From assembly GCF_025961225.1 (NCBI RefSeq), contig NZ_JAOQNG010000010.1, positions 424,501 through 488,500 of the forward strand: a stretch of 64,000 nucleotides of DNA. The letters run 5' to 3'. Shown here piece by piece: positions 48,009 to 56,000 of this stretch (positions within the stretch are counted from its first letter, which is position 1; each line of letters begins with the position of its first letter). This DNA is from Azospirillum canadense. Its GTDB lineage: Bacteria; Pseudomonadota; Alphaproteobacteria; Azospirillales; Azospirillaceae. Made by a program: the position numbers and the translations under genes. Under the pieces are notes generated by a model. It did not search any database, was not told the DNA's origin, and saw nothing but the letters and a program-made list of their open reading frames with translations.

Positions 48009-50765
48009 ATGGATGATCTGCTCTCTGAATTCCTGACGGAAACCAACGAAAACCTGTCCGTTCTCGACGTGGAACTGGTCCGTCTGGAGCAGAATCCCAA
48101 CAATCCGGAACTGCTGTCGAATATCTTCCGACTCGTCCACACCATCAAGGGCACCTGCGGCTTCCTCGGCCTGCCGCGCCTGGAGAAGGTGGCCCACGCG
48201 TCGGAAAACGTGCTGGGCAAGTTCCGCGACGGGGAACTGACCATCACCCCGGAAGCGGTGTCGCTGATCCTGCAGGCGCTGGACACCATCAAGAGCCTGC
48301 TCGCCGTGCTGGAGGCCACCGAGGCCGAGCCGCCCGGCGACGACCTGCCGCTGATCGAGCGCCTGAACCTGTGCGCCGAAGGCAAGCTGGGCGGCGGCTC
48401 CCCCGCGGCGAAGCCCGCCCCGGCGCCCGAGCCCACGGCCCCGGCCGTCGCCGCCGCGGAGTTGCCGATCCCGTCGTCCTCCGGCAACGTCACGCTCGAC
48501 GAGCTTGAGGCGCTCTGGAACGCCACGCCGGGTCCGACCAGCACCGCGCTGGCCCCGGTCGCGCCGGAGCCCGCGGAGGAGCCGGCGCCGTCCCACGACC
48601 TCGTGGTTCCGGACCCGGAACCCGCGCCCGCCGCCAAGGTCCCGGCACCGGCCGCCGCCGTGGACAACGGGCCGGCCGGCACCGAAGCCGCCGCCAAGGA
48701 ATCGGCGGTCGCCGCGCAGACCATCCGCGTGAACGTGGACCTGCTCGAAAACCTGATGACCATGGTCTCGGAGCTGGTGCTGACGCGCAACCAGCTGCTG
48801 CAGATCCTGCGGTCCCAGAAGGAGAGCGAGTTCGCCGCCCCGCTGCAACGCCTGAACCACGTGACGTCGGAGCTGCAGGAAGGCGTCATGAAGACGCGCA
48901 TGCAGCCCATCGGCAACGCCTGGGCCAAGCTGCCGCGCCTGGTCCGCGACCTTGCGCACGAACTGGCGAAGAAGATCGACCTCCAGATGCTCGGCGCCGA
49001 CACCGAGCTGGACCGCCAGGTGCTGGAGCTGATCAAGGACCCGCTGACGCACATGGTGCGCAACTCGGCGGATCACGGCCTGGAAACCCCGGCGGAGCGC
49101 CTGCGCTCCGGCAAGTCGGAGACCGGCCGCATCACGCTGAACGCCTATCACGAAGGCGGCCACATCATCATCGAGATCCAGGACGACGGCAAAGGCCTGG
49201 CGATCGACAAGATCAAGCAGAAGGCGATCCAGAACGGCCTGGCGACCGAGGGTGAGCTGGCGACGATGTCGGACCAGCAGATCATCCAGTTCATCATGAA
49301 GCCGGGCTTCTCGACCGCCGCGAAGGTCACCAATGTGTCCGGCCGCGGCGTCGGCATGGACGTGGTCAAGACCAACATCGAGAAGATCGGCGGCACGATC
49401 GAGATCAAGTCCCAGCAGGGCAAGGGCTCGACCTTCGTCATCAAGATCCCGCTGACGCTGGCCATCGTTTCCGCCCTGATCGTGGAGTGCGCCGGCGAGC
49501 GCTTCGCCATCCCGCAGATCAGCGTGGTCGAGCTGGTGCGCGCCGCCGCGGACAGCGAGCATACGATCGAGCGGCTGAAGGGCACGCCGGTCCTGCGCCT
49601 GCGCAACCGCCTGCTGCCGCTGGTCTCGCTCCAGCAGCTGCTGCGGCTCGACGACGAGGAAGGCAAGGACAAGAAGGACGACGAGACCTTCATCGTCGTC
49701 ACCCAGGTCGGCACCTACACCTTCGGCATCATGGTCGACCGCGTGTTCGACACCGAGGAAATCGTCGTGAAGCCGGTGGCGCCGATCCTGCGCCACATCG
49801 AGATGTTCTCGGGCAACACGATCCTCGGCGACGGTTCGGTGATCATGATCCTCGATCCCAACGGCATCGCGTCGGCGACCGGCGAGATGGCCATGGGGGA
49901 GAATGTCAGCAAGGAGGCCACCTCGGTCCAGGCGACCCGCCAGGAGGACAAGATGGCGCTGCTGCTGTTCCGCGCCGGCGCCGGCGCGCCGAAGGCGGTG
50001 CCGCTGTCGCTGGTCGCCCGCCTGGAAGACGTGGATCTCAGCTCGGTCGAATCCTCCAACGGCCTGCCGGTCGTCCAGTACCGCGGCAAGCTGATGCCGC
50101 TGGTCCCCATCGATCCGGGTTTCGTCATCCAGACCGAAGGGCGCCAGCCGGTGCTGGTCTTCGCCGACGGCGACCGCAGCATGGGCCTGATCGTCGACGA
50201 GATCGTGGACATCGTGGAGGAGCGGCTGGTGGTCCAGCTGACCGCCGAGCGTCCGGGCATGATGGGCTCAGCGATCATCGCCGGCAAGGCGACCGACGTC
50301 ATCGACGCCGGCTTCTTCCTGACCCAGGCCTACAAGGACTGGTTCGGCTCGTCCTCCACGGAGGGCTACGAGGAGGAGAAGTCGCAGCAGCGCGTGCTGC
50401 TGGTCGACGACAGCCCCTTCTTCCGCAACCTGCTGACCCCGCTGCTGTCGGTGGCCGGCTACGACGTCACGGCCGTGGAGAACGCCACGGAAGCCCTGGC
50501 GCTGTGCGAGTCGGGCGAGGACTTCGACGTCATCGTGTCGGACATCGAGATGCCGGGCATGAGCGGCTTCGACTTCGCCGAGGCGGTCCGCCAGGGCGGC
50601 CGCTGGAGCGCGATCCCGATGGTCGCCCTGTCCAGCCACGCCAGCCCGCGCGACCTCGACCGCGGACGCCAGGCTGGCTTCACCGACTATGTCGCCAAGT
50701 TCGACCGTGACGCGCTGCTGTACGCGCTGCAGCAGACGCTGTCCGAGCAGAAAGGTGCCGCATGA
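48009..50765 (+). CDS. cheA: Chemotaxis kinase CheA with two CheW domains and a receiver
   Basis: The product has 918 residues. An HPt domain (about 1-105) carries His44 (RLVHTIKGTCGF). A Pro/Ala-rich linker of about 110 residues replaces the P2 domain. Dimerisation (about 235-310), HATPase (about 310-470, NSADHGLE, GRGVGMDVVK) and a first CheW domain (about 475-620) follow. A second CheW-like domain (about 640-780, MALLLFRAG) and a receiver (about 795-912, LLVDDSPFFRN, VSDIEMPGMSG) end the protein. It phosphorylates CheY and CheB under control of chemoreceptors. CheA-receiver fusions are known in R. centenum and Azospirillum. Confidence 0.95.
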   Translation: MDDLLSEFLTETNENLSVLDVELVRLEQNPNNPELLSNIFRLVHTIKGTCGFLGLPRLEKVAHASENVLGKFRDGELTITPEAVSLILQALDTIKSLLAVLEATEAEPPGDDLPLIERLNLCAEGKLGGGSPAAKPAPAPEPTAPAVAAAELPIPSSSGNVTLDELEALWNATPGPTSTALAPVAPEPAEEPAPSHDLVVPDPEPAPAAKVPAPAAAVDNGPAGTEAAAKESAVAAQTIRVNVDLLENLMTMVSELVLTRNQLLQILRSQKESEFAAPLQRLNHVTSELQEGVMKTRMQPIGNAWAKLPRLVRDLAHELAKKIDLQMLGADTELDRQVLELIKDPLTHMVRNSADHGLETPAERLRSGKSETGRITLNAYHEGGHIIIEIQDDGKGLAIDKIKQKAIQNGLATEGELATMSDQQIIQFIMKPGFSTAAKVTNVSGRGVGMDVVKTNIEKIGGTIEIKSQQGKGSTFVIKIPLTLAIVSALIVECAGERFAIPQISVVELVRAAADSEHTIERLKGTPVLRLRNRLLPLVSLQQLLRLDDEEGKDKKDDETFIVVTQVGTYTFGIMVDRVFDTEEIVVKPVAPILRHIEMFSGNTILGDGSVIMILDPNGIASATGEMAMGENVSKEATSVQATRQEDKMALLLFRAGAGAPKAVPLSLVARLEDVDLSSVESSNGLPVVQYRGKLMPLVPIDPGFVIQTEGRQPVLVFADGDRSMGLIVDEIVDIVEERLVVQLTAERPGMMGSAIIAGKATDVIDAGFFLTQAYKDWFGSSSTEGYEEEKSQQRVLLVDDSPFFRNLLTPLLSVAGYDVTAVENATEALALCESGEDFDVIVSDIEMPGMSGFDFAEAVRQGGRWSAIPMVALSSHASPRDLDRGRQAGFTDYVAKFDRDALLYALQQTLSEQKGAA

Positions 50766-51262
50766 GCAACGCCAAGCTGCCCACCACGACCAAGAAGGCC
50801 AAGGGCGACGAGATCGTCTCCGGCGGCAACCAGGACTATGTGACCATGACGATTGCCGACCAGCTGTTCGGCATCCCGGTCCTCCAGGTCCAGGACGTGC
50901 TCGGGCATCAGCGGATCACCCGCATCCCGCTCGCCCCGCCGGAGGTCGCCGGATCGCTGAACCTGCGCGGCCGCATCGTCACCGCCATCGATGTCCGCCT
51001 GCGGCTCGGCCTGACGTCGCGCCCGAAGGACAAGCCGGGCATGTCCATCGTGGTCGACCTGCGCGGCGAGTTGTACAGCCTGATGGTCGACAGCGTCGGC
51101 GAGGTGCTGAGCCTGTCCAACGACGACTTCGAGCGCAACCCGGCGACGCTCGATCCGCGCTGGCGGGAGGTGTCCACCGGCATCTACCGCCTGAACGGGC
51201 AGTTGATGGTGGTCCTGGACGTGCCGCGCCTGCTGAACTTCACCACTATGGAAGCGGCCTGA
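50762..51262 (+). CDS. cheW: Chemotaxis coupling protein CheW
   Basis: The product has 166 residues, one CheW domain (about 24-160) with the patterns DQLFGIPVLQVQDVLG, VAGSLNLRGRIVTAIDVR and LMVDSVGEVL. It couples CheA to chemoreceptors. A polar N-terminal extension of about 20 residues precedes the fold. Its start overlaps the cheA stop (ATGA), which indicates coupled translation. Confidence 0.95.
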   Translation: MSNAKLPTTTKKAKGDEIVSGGNQDYVTMTIADQLFGIPVLQVQDVLGHQRITRIPLAPPEVAGSLNLRGRIVTAIDVRLRLGLTSRPKDKPGMSIVVDLRGELYSLMVDSVGEVLSLSNDDFERNPATLDPRWREVSTGIYRLNGQLMVVLDVPRLLNFTTMEAA

Positions 51263-51314
51263 GGCTACTCTCACCGGTCTGCGGAAAAAGCGAAGCCTTG
51301 AGGTCCGAGTCACC

Positions 51315-51680
51315 ATGAAATCCTGCCTTGTGGTCGATGACAGCCGCGTGGTCCGTAAGGTCGCGCGGAAGATCCTGGAGGAGCTGAACTTCGCCTGCAC
51401 CGAGGCGGAAGACGGCAAGCAGGCCATGGAAGCCTGCGCGGACCGGATGCCGGACGCGATCCTGCTGGACTGGAACATGCCGGTGATGACCGGCATCGAG
51501 TTCCTTCGCCGTCTGCGGAAGATGAGCGGCGGGGACTTCCCCAAGGTCGTCTTCTGCACGACGGAAAACGATCTGGCGCACATCCAGGAGGCGCTGTCCG
51601 CCGGGGCGAACGAGTACATCATGAAGCCCTTCGACAGCGATATCATCCAGACAAAGTTCCAGCAGGTCGGTCTGCTGTGA
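51315..51680 (+). CDS. cheY: Chemotaxis response regulator CheY
   Basis: The product has 121 residues, a single receiver with the acidic pair VVDDS, Asp52 (LLDWNMPVMTG), Thr in FCTTEN and Lys105 (YIMKPFD). After phosphorylation by CheA it binds the flagellar switch. It lies 52 bases after cheW in the che operon. Confidence 0.95.
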   Translation: MKSCLVVDDSRVVRKVARKILEELNFACTEAEDGKQAMEACADRMPDAILLDWNMPVMTGIEFLRRLRKMSGGDFPKVVFCTTENDLAHIQEALSAGANEYIMKPFDSDIIQTKFQQVGLL

Positions 51681-51734
51681 TGCGGAGACATTCCGCATCG
51701 CAGCCGCCCTGGCCGCCGAAAGGCTGACCACGTC

Positions 51735-52901
51735 ATGTCCGACCGTTTTGGCAAGAGCCCCTTTGCCGCAGCGCCGCCGACCAACCAGGACCCGGTCCGG
51801 GTCATGGTGGTGGACGACTCCGCCGTGATCCGCGGCCTGCTGACCCGTGCCCTGGAAGGCGACCCCGACATCCGGGTCGTCGCGTCCGTCGGCGACGGGC
51901 AGATGGCCATCAACTCGCTCCAGCGCAACTCGATCGACGTGATCGTGCTGGACATCGAAATGCCGGTGATGGACGGCCTGACCGCCATCCCCAAGCTGCT
52001 GGCGGTGGCGCCGCAGGTCAAGATCATCATGGCCTCCACGCTGACGCTGCGCGGGGCCGACATCTCCATGCGCTGCCTGTCGGCGGGTGCCGCCGACTAC
52101 ATCCCGAAGCCTACCTCGACCCGCGAAATCGGTGGGGCGGAGGACTTCAAGCGCGAGCTGGTGTCCAAGGTGAAGGCCCTGGGTGCTGCGGCCAAGCGCG
52201 CCGGTTCCCGCTCCCGCGGGGAATTGCGCCCGCTGACCCCAGTTTCGCCGGCCTTCCTGAAGCGCGAACCGCCGCCGGTGACCCTGCGCCCCGCGCCGGC
52301 CGTCGGCGTCGGCGCCCCGGTGAAGCCAGATCTGATCGCCATCGGCAGTTCCACAGGCGGCCCGCAGGCGCTGTTCGAGGTGCTGAGCCACCTGAAGGGC
52401 GGCGTGACGCAGCCCATCCTGATCACCCAGCACATGCCGGCCACCTTCACCACCATCCTGGCGGAGCACATCACCCGCCAGTGCGGGCTGAACGCTCAGG
52501 AGGCGAAGGATGGCGAGCCGATCGTTCAGGGGCGCTGCTACATCGCGCCCGGCGATTTCCACATGCTGGTCCACCAGCGCGCCGGCGCCAACGTCATCGC
52601 GCTGACCAAGGACCCGCCTGAGAATTTCTGCCGCCCGGCGGTGGACCCGATGATGCGGTCGATCGTGCGCGCCTATGGCCGCAAGGTGCTGGCCTGCATC
52701 CTGACCGGCATGGGCCAGGACGGGCTGAAGGGCTGCACCGAGGTGGTGAACGCCGGTGGCACGCTGATCGCGCAGGACGAGGCGTCCAGCGTCGTCTGGG
52801 GCATGCCCGGCGCGGTGGCCCAGGCGGGCATCTGCTCCGCCGTGCTGCCGCTGAAGGAAATCGGACCCTACATCCGCAAGTTCGCGTCGAGGGCAGCATG
52901 A
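51735..52901 (+). CDS. cheB: Chemoreceptor methylesterase/deamidase CheB
   Basis: The product has 388 residues. The receiver has Asp73 (VLDIEMPVMDG) and KP in YIPKPTS. After a linker the methylesterase domain (about 198-385) shows the triad Ser in IGSSTGGPQ (near 206), His233 (ITQHMP) and Asp in TGMGQDG. It removes methyl groups from chemoreceptors during adaptation. cheR overlaps its stop. Confidence 0.95.
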   Translation: MSDRFGKSPFAAAPPTNQDPVRVMVVDDSAVIRGLLTRALEGDPDIRVVASVGDGQMAINSLQRNSIDVIVLDIEMPVMDGLTAIPKLLAVAPQVKIIMASTLTLRGADISMRCLSAGAADYIPKPTSTREIGGAEDFKRELVSKVKALGAAAKRAGSRSRGELRPLTPVSPAFLKREPPPVTLRPAPAVGVGAPVKPDLIAIGSSTGGPQALFEVLSHLKGGVTQPILITQHMPATFTTILAEHITRQCGLNAQEAKDGEPIVQGRCYIAPGDFHMLVHQRAGANVIALTKDPPENFCRPAVDPMMRSIVRAYGRKVLACILTGMGQDGLKGCTEVVNAGGTLIAQDEASSVVWGMPGAVAQAGICSAVLPLKEIGPYIRKFASRAA

Positions 52902-53743
52902 GAGTCGAAGATTTCGACATGTTCTCCACGCTGCTCAAGCAGCGTTCCGGCCTCGTCCTCACCCGCGACAAGGCCTACCTGCTCGAATCCCGGCTGATGC
53001 CGGTGGCGCGCAAGTGGAACATGAAGGGGCTGGAGGAACTGGCCGCCACCGTGCGCACGCGCAAGGACGAAGCCCTGCTGCGCGACATCACGGAGGCGAT
53101 GACCACCAACGAGTCCTCCTTCTTCCGCGACCAGAAGCCCTTCGACCAGTTCCGGCAGATCGTCCTGCCGCGGTTGCTGGAATCGCGTGCGACCAAGCGG
53201 TCCATCCGCATCTGGTCGGCGGCCTGCTCCTCGGGGCAGGAGGCCTACTCGCTGGCCATGATGCTGAACGAGGACGCGGCGAAGATCGCCGGCTGGCGGA
53301 TCGAGATCGTCGGCACCGACATCTCGTCGGAGATGGTGGAGCGGTCCAAGTCCGGCGTCTACACCCAGTTCGAGGTGCAGCGCGGCCTGCCCATCCAGAT
53401 GCTGGTGAAGCATTTCAAGCAGCAGGGCGACAAGTGGCAGATCAGTCAGCAGCTGCGGCAGATGGTCAGCTTCCGCGAGTTCAACCTGCTGGGCGACCTG
53501 TCGGCGCTGGGCCAGTTCGACGTGGTGTTCTGCCGCAACGTGCTGATCTATTTCGACCAGCCGACCAAGACCAAGGTGCTGGACTCCATCGCCCGGCAGA
53601 TGCCGCAGGACGGCGTGCTGTATCTCGGCGGCGCCGAGACGGTCCTGGGCATCACGGAGCGCTTCAAGCCGGTGGATGGGCAGCGCGGGCTCTACAGCCT
53701 GGGCGGCTTCACGGCGCCGGGTGGGTTGAAGGCGGCGGGCTGA
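52898..53743 (+). CDS. cheR: Chemoreceptor methyltransferase CheR
   Basis: The product has 281 residues. The N-terminal helical CheR domain (about 5-70) and the SAM-binding domain with IRIWSAACSSGQEAYSLAM, VGTDISSEMVERSKSGVY and DVVFCRNVLIYFD are clear. It methylates glutamates on chemoreceptors. The start overlaps the cheB stop (ATGA). Its 3' end overlaps the convergent LysR gene by 35 bases. Confidence 0.95.
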   Translation: MRVEDFDMFSTLLKQRSGLVLTRDKAYLLESRLMPVARKWNMKGLEELAATVRTRKDEALLRDITEAMTTNESSFFRDQKPFDQFRQIVLPRLLESRATKRSIRIWSAACSSGQEAYSLAMMLNEDAAKIAGWRIEIVGTDISSEMVERSKSGVYTQFEVQRGLPIQMLVKHFKQQGDKWQISQQLRQMVSFREFNLLGDLSALGQFDVVFCRNVLIYFDQPTKTKVLDSIARQMPQDGVLYLGGAETVLGITERFKPVDGQRGLYSLGGFTAPGGLKAAG

Positions 53744-54650
53744 GGGCCGCTGCGGCTGCGGCGCCCTCCTCGACGACCCAGCGGCGGAAAAGGGCAATCT
53801 TCGGCCGCTCGGCGGTTTCCGCCGGGCAGACGACGTAATAGCCGAAATCGCCCGGCAAGCTCAGCCCGAACAGCCGGACGAGCTTGCCGGTCGCCAACTC
53901 TTCCGACACCAGCGTCGCCCGCGCCATCGCGACTCCCTGGCCGTTCTCCGCGGCCTCAATAGCGATTCCGATCTCGTCGAAGACCAGTTCCGACGTGGGC
54001 TTCAGGTCGCTGAGGCCGGCGCTGGCCAGCCACGCCGCCCAATAGGAATGGCCGATGTCGTCCAGCAGCACGTGATGCCGGAGGTCGGCTGGGTGCTCCA
54101 GCGTTGGGCGTTCCAGCGGCGTCGGCCCGTGCAGCAGGGCCGGGCTGCAGACCGGAAAGACCTCGTCGTTCAGGAAGCGGTCGGCGCGCAACCCCTCCCA
54201 AACCCCCAGCCCGTGGCGCAGCGCCATGTCGACATCGGCTTCGCGCTCGAAATCGATCTCGTGCTGGCTGACGCTGATCCGCAGATGGATTTCCGGATGG
54301 CGCGCCCGGAAGCGGCCAATCCGGCTCATCAGCCAGCGGCTGGCGAAGGACGGCGCCACGCTGATCGTCAGGACGCCGGACCGCTCATGCTGCGTGATCC
54401 GTTCCAGCCCGGCCGCCAGCCGGGCGAAGGCGTCACGCACGCTGGGCAGCAGAAGCTGGCCGGCGTCGGTGAGGACGAGCGCTTGGTTCAGGCGGCGGAA
54501 CAGCCGTACGCCGAGGCGGTCCTCCAGCGTGCGGATCTGGTGGCTGATCGCGCTCTGGGTGACGTTCAGCTCCTCCGCCGCCCGGGTGAAGCTGAGGTGG
54601 CGCGCGGCCGCTTCGAAGGCGCGCAGGCCGTTGAGGGGAGGGATCGGCAT
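53709..54650 (-). CDS. LysR-family regulator (GcvA-like)
   Basis: The product has 313 residues. It begins MPIPPLNGLRAFEAAARHLSFTRAAEELNVTQSAISHQI, the pattern of the GcvA subgroup, followed by a regulatory domain (about 93-300). The start at 54650 is the one fitting this subgroup. The C-terminal tail is Ala/Pro-rich. It is divergent from the DUF1127 gene, a frequent pairing in alphaproteobacteria. Confidence 0.9.
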   Translation of the reverse strand: MPIPPLNGLRAFEAAARHLSFTRAAEELNVTQSAISHQIRTLEDRLGVRLFRRLNQALVLTDAGQLLLPSVRDAFARLAAGLERITQHERSGVLTISVAPSFASRWLMSRIGRFRARHPEIHLRISVSQHEIDFEREADVDMALRHGLGVWEGLRADRFLNDEVFPVCSPALLHGPTPLERPTLEHPADLRHHVLLDDIGHSYWAAWLASAGLSDLKPTSELVFDEIGIAIEAAENGQGVAMARATLVSEELATGKLVRLFGLSLPGDFGYYVVCPAETAERPKIALFRRWVVEEGAAAAAALSPPPSTHPAP

Positions 54651-54795
54651 GATGCTTTCGTCAGACGCGCGGTCCGGCGGGAACTGCCCAGCCGCATGAA
54701 ATTCTCTCATGCAGGTTAGAGAAAGCATCCTTTGCGGGCAAGCCGCAGTCCGGTGCATTTCAAGGGGGACGTTGAACGAACTGGAGTGTCAGGTA

Positions 54796-55020
54796 ATGAG
54801 CAAGCGGTCCGTGGCCATCGGGTCCGTGGAGCAGGATTTCGCGGTTGTCCGAGGCGGGCGCCGCCTGTTTTCGTGGCTTGCGGCGGAGATGGTCGGGATG
54901 ATCGGCCGGCACCGTCAGCGCCGGTCCTTGGCGGACCTAGACGACCGGCTGCTGCGCGACATCGGGTTGAGCCGCGCGGAGGCCATGCGTGAGGTCGAAA
55001 AGCCGCTGTGGCGGGAGTGA
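54796..55020 (+). CDS. DUF1127 family small protein
   Basis: The product has 74 residues. The C-terminal half RRSLADLDDRLLRDIGLSRAEAMREVEKPLW is the DUF1127 (YjiS-like) signature. The N-terminal half is basic and amphipathic. Small DUF1127 proteins have been linked to RNA metabolism and to phosphate or carbon homeostasis in some alphaproteobacteria. It is probably controlled by the divergent LysR regulator. Confidence 0.88.
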   Translation: MSKRSVAIGSVEQDFAVVRGGRRLFSWLAAEMVGMIGRHRQRRSLADLDDRLLRDIGLSRAEAMREVEKPLWRE

Positions 55021-55032
55021 TCCGGCAGCCCT

Positions 55033-55065
55033 GTTGGGTTTCGCTGACGCTCCACCCAACCTACG
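55033..55065. repeat. REP-like element, locus 3 (single copy)
   Basis: One 33-bp copy, from GTTGGGTTTCGCTGACGC to CACCCAACCTACG, lies between the convergent DUF1127 and ctrA genes, 12 bases after the first stop. Confidence 0.8.
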
Positions 55066-55093
55066 ACGGGATTTTGAGTAATCGCAGCGGGCG

Positions 55094-55825
55094 TCAGCCC
55101 GCTGCCTGTGCCTGAGGGTGCGGGACGCGCGGCAGCGGGGCGGCGTCCTCGTGCGGGTCGCGCAGCACGTAGCCGCGGCCCCAGACCGTCTCGATGTAGT
55201 TGTCGCCCTGCGTGGCCGCCGCCAGCTTCTTGCGCAGCTTGCAGACGAAGACGTCGATGATCTTCAGTTCCGGCTCGTCCATGCCGCCGTAGAGATGGTT
55301 CAGGAACATCTCCTTGGTCAGCGTGGTGCCCTTGCGCAAGCTGAGCAGCTCCAGGATGCCGTATTCCTTGCCGGTCAGGTGCAGCGGCTGGCTGTCCACC
55401 TCCACCGTGCGGGTGTCCAGGTTCACGGTCAGGCGGCCGGTGCGGATGATGCTGTCGGAATGGCCCTTGGACCGGCGCACGATCGCCTGGATGCGGGCGA
55501 TCAGCTCGCGCTTGTCGAACGGCTTGGTCAGGTAGTCGTCGGCGCCGAAACCCAGGCCCTTGATCTTGTGGTCAAGCTCCGACAGGCCGGACAGGATCAG
55601 GATCGGTGTGGTGACGCGCGCGGCGCGCAGGCGGCGCAGAACCTCGTACCCGTCGATGTCCGGCAGCATCAAATCCAGGATGATGATGTCGTAGTCGTAC
55701 AGCTTGCCGATTTCCAGCCCGTCCTCACCGAGGTCGGTTGAGTCGACGATGTAGCCCTCCGATTGGAGCATCAACTCGATGCTTTTGGCGACGGACGAAT
55801 CGTCTTCGACCAGCAGAACCCTCAT
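55094..55825 (-). CDS. ctrA: Cell-cycle response regulator CtrA
   Basis: The product has 243 residues. MRVLLVEDDSSVAKSIELML, Asp51 (IILDLMLPDIDGYEVLRRLR) and DDYLTKPFDKRELIARIQAIVRRSKGHS are diagnostic of CtrA. The OmpR-type DNA-binding domain (about 130-230) has the almost invariant EMFLNHLYGGMDEPELKIIDVFVCKLRKKL. Phosphate arrives through CckA and ChpT. In Rhodospirillales CtrA often controls motility rather than being essential. The C-terminal tail is Pro/Ala-rich and does not end in the Ala-Ala of the Caulobacter degradation signal. Confidence 0.96.
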   Translation of the reverse strand: MRVLLVEDDSSVAKSIELMLQSEGYIVDSTDLGEDGLEIGKLYDYDIIILDLMLPDIDGYEVLRRLRAARVTTPILILSGLSELDHKIKGLGFGADDYLTKPFDKRELIARIQAIVRRSKGHSDSIIRTGRLTVNLDTRTVEVDSQPLHLTGKEYGILELLSLRKGTTLTKEMFLNHLYGGMDEPELKIIDVFVCKLRKKLAAATQGDNYIETVWGRGYVLRDPHEDAAPLPRVPHPQAQAAG

Positions 55826-55893
55826 GGCGATATCCCGACGTTTGATGGCGCTTTTCTGGCAACCCGATAAGGCGTGGTAGGGTCGTATGACCC

Positions 55894-55976
55894 TTAACAG
55901 ATCGGCTCGTCTGTTTACAGAGGTTAACAGACGATTCAGCTTAACGCCAGAGGCATAGCGCTTCATTTAACGTTAA
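55894..55976. promoter_or_regulatory. Cluster of TTAA half-sites between ctrA and fliI
   Basis: Five TTAA tetramers occur in 83 bases (55894, 55924, 55941, 55967, 55973) in otherwise GC-rich DNA. CTGTTTAC and GTTAACAG (55911-55918, 55923-55930) form an imperfect palindrome. The CtrA consensus is TTAA-N7-TTAA; no pair has exactly this spacing, so CtrA binding is possible but not shown. Confidence 0.45.
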
Positions 55977-56000
55977 TGTTTCGAGACGATCATACTGCAG

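Noticed and set aside
47886..49796. Open frame of 636 codons antisense to cheA
   Set aside because: cheA is certain; the antisense frame has the composition of a shadow.
55826..55966. Longer N-terminus of CtrA
   Set aside because: The extra 47 residues are not part of the CtrA family; MRVLLVEDD is the conserved start.
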